Assembly (NCBI GenBank): GCA_965212205.1
Contig: CBDBUX010000011.1
Coordinates: 992,001-1,056,000, forward strand
Direction: 5' to 3'
DNA from: JAHEJJ01 sp965212205
GTDB lineage: Bacteria > Bacteroidota > Bacteroidia > Flavobacteriales > Flavobacteriaceae
Length of the DNA stretch: 64,000 bases
Both the position numbers and the translations under genes were made by a program. A model generated the notes under the pieces. The model saw only the letters and a program-made list of their open reading frames with translations. It ran no database searches and was not told the origin of the DNA. Positions 1 through 7,642 of this stretch are shown one piece after another. Within the stretch, counting starts at the first letter, position 1; each line of letters starts with the position of its first letter.

Positions 1-338
1 ACATCAGTTGGGGAGGCATCACGGATGGCTGTAATTCTATCGATATTTGGTTTCTCCAGATGTACCTGAGGGTGGAGAACAGGTATTTCCAGTGAGTTGG
101 AAAAAATAAAATGCTCCATATGAGGATAGGCGGGTTGCCCGGCTTTCAAACCATATTTATAACCAAATTCATACGTCTTCCTGCCCATGATTACGGTTTT
201 ATACTCTTTCAGGTCGCTCAGGTATTTTTCCACACCATTGCCCTCGCCTATAAAAAGACTGACGTCTTCCTGCGGGCCACAGATAAAGCCATCCAGGGAG
301 GTGGCGACGTAATAATCTATTTTAGGTCGGTCTGGCAT
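1..338 (-). CDS. DHFR/RibD_C-family reductase, partial
   Basis: The minus-strand frame opens at an ATG (336-338) and runs off the left edge, giving about 112 N-terminal residues. The start reads KIDYYVATSLDGF, the usual first strand and 'xSLDGx' motif of bacterial dihydrofolate-reductase-like (RibD C-terminal domain) proteins. The 'VIMGRKTYEFG' segment matches the conserved 'GRxTYE' nucleotide-binding region. Members are NAD(P)H-dependent cytosolic reductases of mostly unknown substrate; true folate reduction is not implied. The C-terminal half is outside the window, so completeness cannot be judged. Confidence 0.85.
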   Translation of the reverse strand, partial: MPDRPKIDYYVATSLDGFICGPQEDVSLFIGEGNGVEKYLSDLKEYKTVIMGRKTYEFGYKYGLKAGQPAYPHMEHFIFSNSLEIPVLHPQVHLEKPNIDRITAIRDASPTD

Positions 339-433
339 TTGTGTTTTAGATGATACAGTTATTCCAGTTACTCTTGTAAAAGTTAGTAATAAAAATTTCT
401 TGTATAATAATTATATGATCTGCAATACATAAA

Positions 434-958
434 TCACACCTTTAAGATTCCCATATAGTTTTTCCAGGGCCCAACCGCTTCTTTGTATTGAAAGGCCATT
501 GCGCTGCAGACCTGCGCAATATGGTTAAGGTCGTGCACTACCCAGCTGGCCAATAATTCTGAGAGCGTAACTTTGCCAAAATCCGGATGAATAGCTTCCA
601 GTAATAAGTCATCCGCGCTTAGCTTCACCGATCTTAAATAGCTAAGATTGTTTTGGCGAAGCGACGCGAATTCCTCCAATAAGTCTGCTAATGTTCTTCC
701 CTTACTATTCTCGAACTGGGCAAAACGATCGAAAGGTTCAAAAACAGAGTCTTGCTTGCCACTTAGTATGATATCCATTCTGGGGATCCAGTCGGTCTTT
801 TCGCCATGGATAAGATGGCCTATTATGTCGAAGGGGCTCCAGTTTTTCGGACCCTGGCTGTTAGACGTCCATTTTTCGGAAAGCGATCCGATTAAGTTCT
901 GCAAAACGGCGGGAGTATTTTCCAATACCGCCATCCCTTGGTTTAATTCGAATTTCAT
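434..958 (-). CDS. DinB-family protein
   Basis: A 174-residue four-helix-bundle protein of the DinB/YfiT superfamily, putative metal-dependent hydrolases or thiol transferases. Visible signatures are HLIHGE near the first third and VVHDLNHIAQ near the C-terminus, supplying the expected histidine metal ligands. The frame can be extended to a TTG at 976, but the ATG at 958 gives the usual 'MKFEL' start and is preferred. It lies 21 bp downstream of the alcohol-dehydrogenase-like gene on the same strand, so the two are probably co-transcribed. The substrate is unknown. Confidence 0.85.
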   Translation of the reverse strand: MKFELNQGMAVLENTPAVLQNLIGSLSEKWTSNSQGPKNWSPFDIIGHLIHGEKTDWIPRMDIILSGKQDSVFEPFDRFAQFENSKGRTLADLLEEFASLRQNNLSYLRSVKLSADDLLLEAIHPDFGKVTLSELLASWVVHDLNHIAQVCSAMAFQYKEAVGPWKNYMGILKV

Positions 959-979
959 GGCTTTTAAATTATTCAAATT

Positions 980-1966
980 CTAATCTGGTTTAGGTGCCTG
1001 TATTTTGATGACGATCTTTCCCAGGTGCTTCCCCTGTCCGAAATATTCCAGGCGATCAGGGATCTCTTTCAGAGAATAAGGTCCGTCGATCACCGAATTT
1101 AGTTTTCCGGATCTAATCCAACCATCAAGCCTATCCAATCCCTCGTTGGGTTTCAATGCCACCAAGTCGAGACGCTTAGTGCTGAAAAGGGCAATCAAGG
1201 GTTTGTAAAGCAATAATTGTAGGATTCGCAGCGGACCACCACCTACTGTAACATAACGGCCATGGGGGTTTAAGGATTTTAGGTAGGCCAATGGTGAACG
1301 TGTGGTTTTGGTATCGAGTATCAAATCGTATTGCTGACCACTTTTGGTAAAATCACTTTTCTTATAGTCGATCAAGCTATTAAAACCCATTTGACGCATC
1401 ATCGGAAACTTATCTCCGGAGTCTATTCCATCTACCCGATCTACACCTATATTGTGCGCAATTTGTATCCCAAAAGTACCTACGCCTCCACCGCCTCCAT
1501 TGATCAAAAGTTTTTGACCTTTGGCCAGTTTTCCATATTCTATCAGCCCTTGCCAGGCCAGGGCACAGGCATGTGGGAGAGAGGCTGCTTCTTCAAACCC
1601 TAATCCTTCGGGCATTTTCATTAAGGCCGATTGCGGTACGGCTGCAAATTCGGCCCAGCCTCCGTATCCCACCAGGGAAATATCGCCATACACTTTGTCG
1701 CCTGGAACAAATCGGGTTGCTCCGGGCCCCATGGTTTCAACTATACCTGCAATTTCAACGCCAAAGACTGGCTTCCGCGGTCTGAACAAGCCGTATATCA
1801 ACCGATAAACATAGGGTTTACCTCTTACCAAAGACCAGTCCCAATCATTGATGGTTGTTGCTTTTACTTTCACCAGAACCTCTTTATTACCGGGAACAGG
1901 GAGCGCTATCTTCTGCAATTGAAGCTCCGAAGGTTTACCGTACCGTTTACATACTATGGCTTTCAT
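980..1966 (-). CDS. MDR-family NAD(P)-dependent oxidoreductase
   Basis: A 328-residue zinc-independent medium-chain dehydrogenase/reductase of the quinone-oxidoreductase type. A GroES-like N-terminal domain (about 1-130) is followed by a Rossmann domain with a glycine-rich NGGGGGVGTFG loop at about residues 156-166. The Cys/His ligands of the catalytic and structural zinc sites of classical alcohol dehydrogenases are absent, which fits NADPH-quinone or enone reductases. The ATG start at 1966 gives the canonical 'MKAIVCKRYG'. It probably forms a two-gene unit with the DinB gene. The physiological substrate is not evident. Confidence 0.88.
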   Translation of the reverse strand: MKAIVCKRYGKPSELQLQKIALPVPGNKEVLVKVKATTINDWDWSLVRGKPYVYRLIYGLFRPRKPVFGVEIAGIVETMGPGATRFVPGDKVYGDISLVGYGGWAEFAAVPQSALMKMPEGLGFEEAASLPHACALAWQGLIEYGKLAKGQKLLINGGGGGVGTFGIQIAHNIGVDRVDGIDSGDKFPMMRQMGFNSLIDYKKSDFTKSGQQYDLILDTKTTRSPLAYLKSLNPHGRYVTVGGGPLRILQLLLYKPLIALFSTKRLDLVALKPNEGLDRLDGWIRSGKLNSVIDGPYSLKEIPDRLEYFGQGKHLGKIVIKIQAPKPD

Positions 1967-2107
1967 CTTTAAAAAAGTTAGTTTGTATCGCTAAGCTGCC
2001 CAAAACACTATCCCATGGATAAACAGCTAAATAGTTAAGAATACACCAACAGGACAATACAAAAAAACACTAAAAAAACCTTAGGTTCACTGATGGTTAT
2101 ATAAAAT

Positions 2108-2737
2108 CTAGGCCGCTTTTTTTCTAAAGATACAGTACAGAAAGTTCTGTGCGTTTCCAGAGGGTGTAAAATGATCGATGGTCTTAGATGTAATGATTTC
2201 GAATTGTTTCTCTAAACGATGAACAAGATTTTTTACAGAATACTGCCTAACCGGGAGCCCGCTGCATTGAGACGGACCCTTTTCCGAGAAAGTACCCAAG
2301 AGCAAGATTCCCTCAGGATTTAAATGCTGGTAGGCAGTTTGGAGATATCGATCAATTTCATTTTCATCGATTAGAAAGTGAAAAGTTGCGCGATCGTGCC
2401 AGAGATCGAATTTTCCAGACAGACCAAGCCGTCTGACATCGCCTTGTATCCAATTTATATCGTCGGCGTTCGCATCAAGTCTCTCTCTCGATTTATTCAG
2501 GGCTGTTTCCGAAATATCGACAACGGAGATATCACGGTACCCCAGTTCTAACAGGTGATCAACTAACAGGCTGTCGCCACCACCCACATCAATGATCCTG
2601 GCGGTCATCGGCAGATTTGACTGTTGGATCAGTTCAAGCGAGGTTTGAGGAGATTTCTGATACCAACTTACCTCCTCGCTTGCTTTAGTGCGGTAGATTT
2701 CCTCCCAATGATCACGTCTTTCAGAATTCTCCATCAT
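2108..2737 (-). CDS. Class I SAM-dependent methyltransferase
   Basis: A Rossmann-fold methyltransferase of about 209 residues. The SAM-binding motif I reads IIDVGGGDS, followed by the acidic 'VVDIS' end of strand 2 and a 'DLWHDRATFHFL' motif-IV region. The frame could begin at a GTG at 2770, but homologous-looking sequence starts at the ATG at 2737 ('MMENSERRDHWEEIY'), with a second ATG one codon later. Proteins with this DHWEEIY...WYQ start are usually small-molecule or thiopurine-like methyltransferases. The substrate cannot be assigned. It is a single gene on its strand. Confidence 0.85.
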   Translation of the reverse strand: MMENSERRDHWEEIYRTKASEEVSWYQKSPQTSLELIQQSNLPMTARIIDVGGGDSLLVDHLLELGYRDISVVDISETALNKSRERLDANADDINWIQGDVRRLGLSGKFDLWHDRATFHFLIDENEIDRYLQTAYQHLNPEGILLLGTFSEKGPSQCSGLPVRQYSVKNLVHRLEKQFEIITSKTIDHFTPSGNAQNFLYCIFRKKAA

Positions 2738-2804
2738 TTCAACAATTTTCAATATAGCCGGCAGTTCCACTGAATCTTGAAAGCTTTTGTGTGCGCTTCA
2801 AATT

Positions 2805-3242
2805 TCAATTTTTGTTTTGGTTAGCCGATTCCTCCAGTTCATTGCTCAGGCGATCATCATATTTTAAATTCTGCACCTGCCAGGTATCATCGGGGCGGTA
2901 AAGCACAAAACTTAACCTGATGGGCTGGCGATCGTAACGTACCATAAAGCTGGTTAGTTTTAGGTTTTCTCCGATATTTTTTTCTGTGATCACCTCATAA
3001 CCATTGTAATTGCCAACCAAGGGAAGTAGATTGCTGTACTGGTTTTTAAGATTATCTATAGCATCATGATTCCTGCTAAGCCAGGGGTTGGTGGAAAAAG
3101 CATAATCAAATGCCTTCATCGGTTCAATAGCATAGAGCTTAAAAAATTCATCTGTAATTTCCCTATCAGTACTTTGGGCTACTACCCCCTGAAATGAAAA
3201 AAAGATCAAGTAAATAATGGCAAAACATTGGAATCTGTTCAT
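2805..3242 (-). CDS. Hypothetical secreted protein
   Basis: A 145-residue protein with a clear signal peptide (hydrophobic residues 7-20, probable cleavage after VVA before Gln23). The mature part is mixed alpha/beta and polar. It starts with a helix-rich 'EITDEFFKLYAIEPMKAFDYAF' region, followed by strands typical of small NTF2-like folds, and ends in a polar tail. I do not recognise the family with certainty. It is transcribed away from the methyltransferase at 3346. The spacer between them carries a perfect 12-bp inverted repeat. Confidence 0.7.
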   Translation of the reverse strand: MNRFQCFAIIYLIFFSFQGVVAQSTDREITDEFFKLYAIEPMKAFDYAFSTNPWLSRNHDAIDNLKNQYSNLLPLVGNYNGYEVITEKNIGENLKLTSFMVRYDRQPIRLSFVLYRPDDTWQVQNLKYDDRLSNELEESANQNKN

Positions 3243-3278
3243 ATAAGAACGGGTTTGGTTCGTATTTTTATTTCCATA

Positions 3279-3343
3279 ATTAAAAGTAGTAATTATCCAT
3301 CACCCAGCATCCATTGGCCAACATAGAAATCACTACTTTTAAT
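3279..3343. promoter_or_regulatory. Inverted repeat in divergent promoter region
   Basis: Perfect 12-bp arms ATTAAAAGTAGT (3279-3290) and ACTACTTTTAAT (3332-3343) are separated by 41 bp, between the divergent genes at 3242 (minus) and 3346 (plus). The right arm ends two bases before the ATG of the methyltransferase. This could be an operator pair or an mRNA hairpin over the start codon. No regulator can be assigned. Confidence 0.4.
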
Positions 3344-3345
3344 CT

Positions 3346-3993
3346 ATGACCACGATTAAGGAACACTGCTGCGGGGCCGATCTGTTTTTCGATGAAAAAA
3401 CGGCAGCGAAACAGTACCGGCAATATCTCAAAAAAGGTCCTGCAAAGGTTACATCGCGCATGATTCGACAGCTGGCTCAAATGCCGGTTAAAGACAAAAC
3501 ACTTCTCGATGTGGGTGGCGGCATAGGTGCCTTGCAATGGTGGTTACTGGAGGAGGGCGGCACCAGGACCACTGCGGTAGACGCCTCTACGGGCTTCCTC
3601 AAAATAGCCGAAGAACATGCCGGTAAACAGGGTTGGGGAGCGCAAACACGATTTGTCTTTGGCGATTTTGTGGAAATCCATAAGGAATTGGAGCAGGCAG
3701 ACATCGTTACCCTCGACAAGGTCGTGTGTTGCTATCCAGATTATCAGGAAATTCTGCAGGCAGCATGTCGAAAATCATCAGGGACTGTTTCTTTGAGCTA
3801 TCCTATGGATGGGATCCTGTCAAGAATTGTGGCTTTGGCAGGTGCAATATCTGCCAGGAGGAAGACCAAATCTTTCAGACCTTATATACATCCTGTTAAT
3901 AAGATGCGATTAGTAATTGAGGGTGAAGGTTTTAGTCAGGCGGCACATAACCTGGTTTTTCCATGGCATATAGAAACCTATCAAAGGAAATAA
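3346..3993 (+). CDS. SAM-dependent methyltransferase
   Basis: A 215-residue class I methyltransferase. Motif I is LLDVGGGIGALQ at about residues 53-64, followed by an acidic TAVDAS strand-2 end and 'DIVTLDKVVCCYPD' in the motif-IV position. The N-terminus carries CC at residues 8-9 and 'FFDEKTAAKQYRQYLKKG', typical of a methyltransferase group often mis-named Mg-protoporphyrin methyltransferase. There are no chlorophyll genes here, so that name should not be used. The gene stands alone and converges on the CPBP protease gene 8 bp away. Confidence 0.85.
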   Translation: MTTIKEHCCGADLFFDEKTAAKQYRQYLKKGPAKVTSRMIRQLAQMPVKDKTLLDVGGGIGALQWWLLEEGGTRTTAVDASTGFLKIAEEHAGKQGWGAQTRFVFGDFVEIHKELEQADIVTLDKVVCCYPDYQEILQAACRKSSGTVSLSYPMDGILSRIVALAGAISARRKTKSFRPYIHPVNKMRLVIEGEGFSQAAHNLVFPWHIETYQRK

Positions 3994-4001
3994 TATAGAT
4001 T

Positions 4002-5000
4002 CTATCCTTTATATACTTCATGATAGGCCTTTTTCTTCCACATCTTATCATCAACGATACAAAAGATACATAAGCCGATAACCAAGACCAGGAACACCTG
4101 GTCTGAAGCTCCGAATAGCTTACCATTGTTGTTTAGCATGCTGTGCATAAGTACCAGTGCCAGCACCGAGTATGCAGATTTGTTATATAACCAGCTAAAT
4201 ACGATGGTAATGGGGATGGTAAATATAAACCGCGGCAGAAGATCCATAAAACCACCGGTGGAATAGAATCCATTATAGTGCAATGGGAGATGCCAGAGGC
4301 TCCACAGCACAGAAATCACCAGGACAACGAGTATAGGGGCATATTTTTTCTGCATTTCCTTTTGTAAAAATCCCCGCCAGCCAAATTCTTCGTTTCCACC
4401 AAAAAAGAAAAAGGTGCTGAAAAGGCCTATTAGCCAGGTAGCGTTTGCATCGATGACGTAATCTGTGGTTTCCAGACCCAAAGCCTTTCCGATGTAGTAA
4501 CTTGAAACACTCATGACGGGAAGAAGGAATATTGCTATGATATACCATTTAGATTTCGACTGGTTAAACAGAAATGATCTGATATAATTTTCTTTTAATT
4601 CTTGATTAAGTGCATTGCTGATGTTTAATCCCAAAATAAAAAAGGTAATGCCAAAGATTATATAGGCTCCGGGCCCAACATCACCTAAGGCTGGCATCAT
4701 TCCATTTCCATCACTCATCCCATGATCGATAAGGTATAAACGCAAAACAAGTACAATGAATGCACTTATAAATATGATTATAAAGAGCGGCCAGGACGAG
4801 ATCTTAATTGAAGAACCCGAATTGATCACCGTTATAAGGTACCCGGCAATCAATGGTCCACAACCGCCCAGAAGCATCAGGGCAAGGCCGATATCCTTAG
4901 GTAGTTCCACCCATACGGGTAAAAACCAGAAAAAGAAGGTTATCAAAAAAGTTAAGAAGACAAAACTTAGACTGGGTTGGGACTTAAACAGCGCTTTCAA
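4002..5000 (-). CDS. CPBP family intramembrane metalloprotease
   Basis: A 332-residue polytopic membrane protein (about eight hydrophobic segments) of the CPBP/Abi (Rce1-like) family. All three family motifs are visible: EEFGWRG at about 204-210, HLPLHY at about 237-242, and 'LMHSMLNNN' near residue 295. Together they supply the Glu and His residues for zinc-dependent intramembrane proteolysis. Substrates are unknown; some members give bacteriocin immunity or process peptides. No in-frame ATG exists upstream of the conserved region, so translation probably starts at the TTG at 5000. Confidence 0.9.
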   Translation of the reverse strand: MKALFKSQPSLSFVFLTFLITFFFWFLPVWVELPKDIGLALMLLGGCGPLIAGYLITVINSGSSIKISSWPLFIIIFISAFIVLVLRLYLIDHGMSDGNGMMPALGDVGPGAYIIFGITFFILGLNISNALNQELKENYIRSFLFNQSKSKWYIIAIFLLPVMSVSSYYIGKALGLETTDYVIDANATWLIGLFSTFFFFGGNEEFGWRGFLQKEMQKKYAPILVVLVISVLWSLWHLPLHYNGFYSTGGFMDLLPRFIFTIPITIVFSWLYNKSAYSVLALVLMHSMLNNNGKLFGASDQVFLVLVIGLCIFCIVDDKMWKKKAYHEVYKG

Positions 5001-5082
5001 ATTGTAATTTTTTGGTTGATAGTTGGGTTGGATTGGGCAATTTTAGATTCCGATAATCTTTAAAATACAGCTAAACATAAAA

Positions 5083-5661
5083 TTAGGGAATATTGTCATA
5101 TTCCTGCATTCTTTCAAATAGCGCTTTCCATTTGCGACCGGCTTCTGTGGAATAAACAAACTCCCCTTGCGGTAACAGCTCATAAACTGTAGAATCGCCC
5201 GTCTTTTGCGACCATTCGAATACCCGGCCGAAGGCGGCTTCGATTTCTTTGCCGCTTTCCTCATCGGGGTATCCAATAATATGTTTAATTTTTTGGTCCC
5301 GGATAACAAATACTACCGGATCGTGCACGAGGTTGGTAATGCCCAAGGCAGTGAACCAGTCGTTATTCTCCACGATACGGCAATAGATCGTATCTGCCGA
5401 TTGTCTGATATCGCCTACTGCTAAATGACTGTTCATTTCCGCATCGAATTCTTCGAGACCCCGCATTTCGGCTTTGCCTTCTTTAATCCAGACCCCTTTT
5501 AGCTCAAATACGGCATCATCGTGATAATACACCAGCGATTTATCAATGTCGTGGGAATTGTGCGTATCGATATAGGATCGAACAACTTCAATGTTGTTGT
5601 TAGTGGCACAAGCGAGGAGTAACAGGCTCAAAATAAATGGGAGGCATATTCTTGGGATCAT
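5083..5661 (-). CDS. SnoaL/NTF2-like lipoprotein
   Basis: A 192-residue exported protein. The first 18 residues form a lipoprotein signal ending in the lipobox LLAC. The next 120 residues begin 'VVRSYIDTHNSHDIDKSL', the helix-1 pattern of SnoaL-like polyketide-cyclase/NTF2-fold domains. They continue with 'YHDDAVFEL' and 'VVFVIRDQKIKHI', matching the curved sheet. A GTG at 5664 precedes the ATG by one codon; the ATG is chosen. It probably binds a small ligand at the inner or outer membrane; no catalytic assignment is possible. Confidence 0.78.
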   Translation of the reverse strand: MIPRICLPFILSLLLLACATNNNIEVVRSYIDTHNSHDIDKSLVYYHDDAVFELKGVWIKEGKAEMRGLEEFDAEMNSHLAVGDIRQSADTIYCRIVENNDWFTALGITNLVHDPVVFVIRDQKIKHIIGYPDEESGKEIEAAFGRVFEWSQKTGDSTVYELLPQGEFVYSTEAGRKWKALFERMQEYDNIP

Positions 5662-5843
5662 CACCTAGTGTTTTAGACAGCACCATATTGGTCTCGGTAT
5701 GTTTTAATAAGCGCTTACGGGGGAAGATACCAGCTCCAGTTCAGAGGCTGTAATTATACGTTCTAAGGTATGAAAAATTAAAGAAAGTCTGCTTATAAAG
5801 CAGATAGTACAACCTAAGTAAATAGTGAAGAGCACATATAAAC

Positions 5844-6638
5844 TTAGCGGTTTTCCAATCCTGCCAGATAGTCTTCGAGCGATGATTTTAACTCCATGGC
5901 AGTTTGCTGGCCGCTTAGGGCGTACATCTTGTTTAAGCCTTCGAGCCAGTTCTTGGCGGTAAGCAGATTGATGATATTATCGCGGTCTGGGTGCCCCAAA
6001 TCATTTAAAAGTGGAAGCCCCTTAAAGGGATTCACCTCAATGCTTTTCATCATCGGTGGTACTCTTTGGGTAGCTGCTACCGTGGAGTTAAAATCGAATT
6101 GTTCGGAATAGATCCTCGACCCGATGATATGCGACAAGATCCAATCGTTATTCCTGGTGTTGTTGTTTATGATGTTCTCAGCCAGGGTGTAATACGCAAT
6201 GATTTCCTGGCGTACAGAATCGGAGCTGATTAGGTGGAGGCGGCCGGCCGATTTAATATCGTCCATAACCGTATTCCTGTGGTCTGTCCTGGAAATTAGA
6301 CCTACATTGGTCATATGCTCTATAAGTTCCCCATCGGCTGGCAGCTCCTGATCCTTATAGGCCAATAAAAGCGCATCTATACTCTTGCGGTGTGCTTCAA
6401 TTTCACCAATGCTCTGGGCATAGGCCCCGATATCGTAGTCGAGATCCGAAATCAGCCCCCTGACATAATTGATCTGTAGCTTTTGATTTTTCGAATTCTC
6501 GTTCCAATTGTTGATCTGCAATGCGATAAGGATTCCCAGGACCACGAGTAAGATCTCCCCCAGGGCATAAAGAATATATCGGCTAACCTTATTCTCCTCC
6601 AACAATCGCCGTCTGACCTTTCTAAAAAATTGTAGCAT
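5844..6638 (-). CDS. DUF6090 family protein
   Basis: A 264-residue protein with the very characteristic start 'MLQFFRKVRRRLLEENKVSRY', then one TM segment ('ILYALGEILLVVLGILIALQINNW', about 22-45) and a helical periplasmic part. This is the DUF6090 signature, common and often multicopy in Flavobacteriaceae. The function is unknown. The single N-terminal anchor and long helical ectodomain suggest an envelope role. The gene stands alone, with about 100-bp spacers on each side. Confidence 0.88.
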   Translation of the reverse strand: MLQFFRKVRRRLLEENKVSRYILYALGEILLVVLGILIALQINNWNENSKNQKLQINYVRGLISDLDYDIGAYAQSIGEIEAHRKSIDALLLAYKDQELPADGELIEHMTNVGLISRTDHRNTVMDDIKSAGRLHLISSDSVRQEIIAYYTLAENIINNNTRNNDWILSHIIGSRIYSEQFDFNSTVAATQRVPPMMKSIEVNPFKGLPLLNDLGHPDRDNIINLLTAKNWLEGLNKMYALSGQQTAMELKSSLEDYLAGLENR

Positions 6639-6737
6639 GATGAGCTATTTCCTGATAACAGGACAATTTAACGAAATTATGGAGATCGGAGATTAAATAA
6701 TTGGGCGACTACGCACTACCATTAGCCATTTTACACA

Positions 6738-7481
6738 CTAATCCGAAACAAAGGAAGCTGCGGCTTCATCGTGCAAGTTAGAGGACAACCGACCGGATTC
6801 TGCTTCGAGGTATTTTTTCACCAATTCATATCCAATGCTGTATCCTGCCCAACGAGGAATGTTAGCCGCGGCACCAAAGAACCATGCATCGTGATTGTAC
6901 CCACTATCGTTCCAATGGGTGCGTGCCTCCTGTTCCCAGATCGTCAGTTCATTTTCATTCAGAGCGATAGACCAGGGGGGAGGTGCAATTCCGGTGAGTT
7001 CTTTAGAAAAATGATCGGCCAGCCCTTCGCTGATCATCGCCTCCAACAAGGTGTTGCCATAACCTACAGACCGCCGCCGCTTGGCGTGATGAATCTCATG
7101 GGCGAGGAGTGGGGCCAACTCCTTTTCGAGTATGTCGGCCAGATTGGTCCGCTTCGGATCAACCGAAATAAATACTTCAGTTGCCGACGGGTTAAACCCG
7201 CCCAGGCCAATCTCTGGAATTATCATTCCGGGATCGTTTACAAGCCTGATCCTGATCCCGCTGATGGGCATTTTATTATTTATAGCCAGTACGGTCTCGC
7301 GAACCAGGGATTCTATAAAAACCCGCTGACCGCCAAAAGACGCATTCTCTGCAAACACCCCACAGACGCCATCGACACCTTCAACTTCAAATGAACAACC
7401 CGATGAGTCCGACTCGGCCGAACAATTGGTCAATAGGAAAAGAAGAGAAATAAACAGGAATGCGAAAGGAGCAGTTTTCAT
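6738..7481 (-). CDS. DUF2268-type putative Zn-protease lipoprotein
   Basis: A 247-residue lipoprotein (lipobox TNC, Cys20). A gluzincin-type zinc motif HEIHH (128-132) is followed by EGLADHF (152-158), whose Glu is the expected third metal ligand. This is the arrangement of DUF2268 (putative Zn-dependent protease) proteins. The C-terminal part, rich in Trp and Tyr with 'GYSIGYELVKKYLE', also matches that family. It probably acts in the periplasm or at the cell surface. Substrate and regulation are unknown. Confidence 0.85.
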   Translation of the reverse strand: MKTAPFAFLFISLLFLLTNCSAESDSSGCSFEVEGVDGVCGVFAENASFGGQRVFIESLVRETVLAINNKMPISGIRIRLVNDPGMIIPEIGLGGFNPSATEVFISVDPKRTNLADILEKELAPLLAHEIHHAKRRRSVGYGNTLLEAMISEGLADHFSKELTGIAPPPWSIALNENELTIWEQEARTHWNDSGYNHDAWFFGAAANIPRWAGYSIGYELVKKYLEAESGRLSSNLHDEAAASFVSD

Positions 7482-7642
7482 AAGGACGATAATTTGTTAT
7501 ACCACAAGGATACTAACCTTATGGCCCTTTAAACAAGCTCAATTGTGCTCTTTGGTATCAATATCAATTTTTTGGGACGAGTGGCAGGATTATTTTTGAA
7601 AGGTTTAACATCTGTCTAATATCGAACTCCTTTATCATTCGC

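Noticed and set aside
6771..7394. 207-codon plus-strand ORF
   Set aside because: Antisense to the DUF2268-type gene, which has a lipobox and an intact zinc motif.
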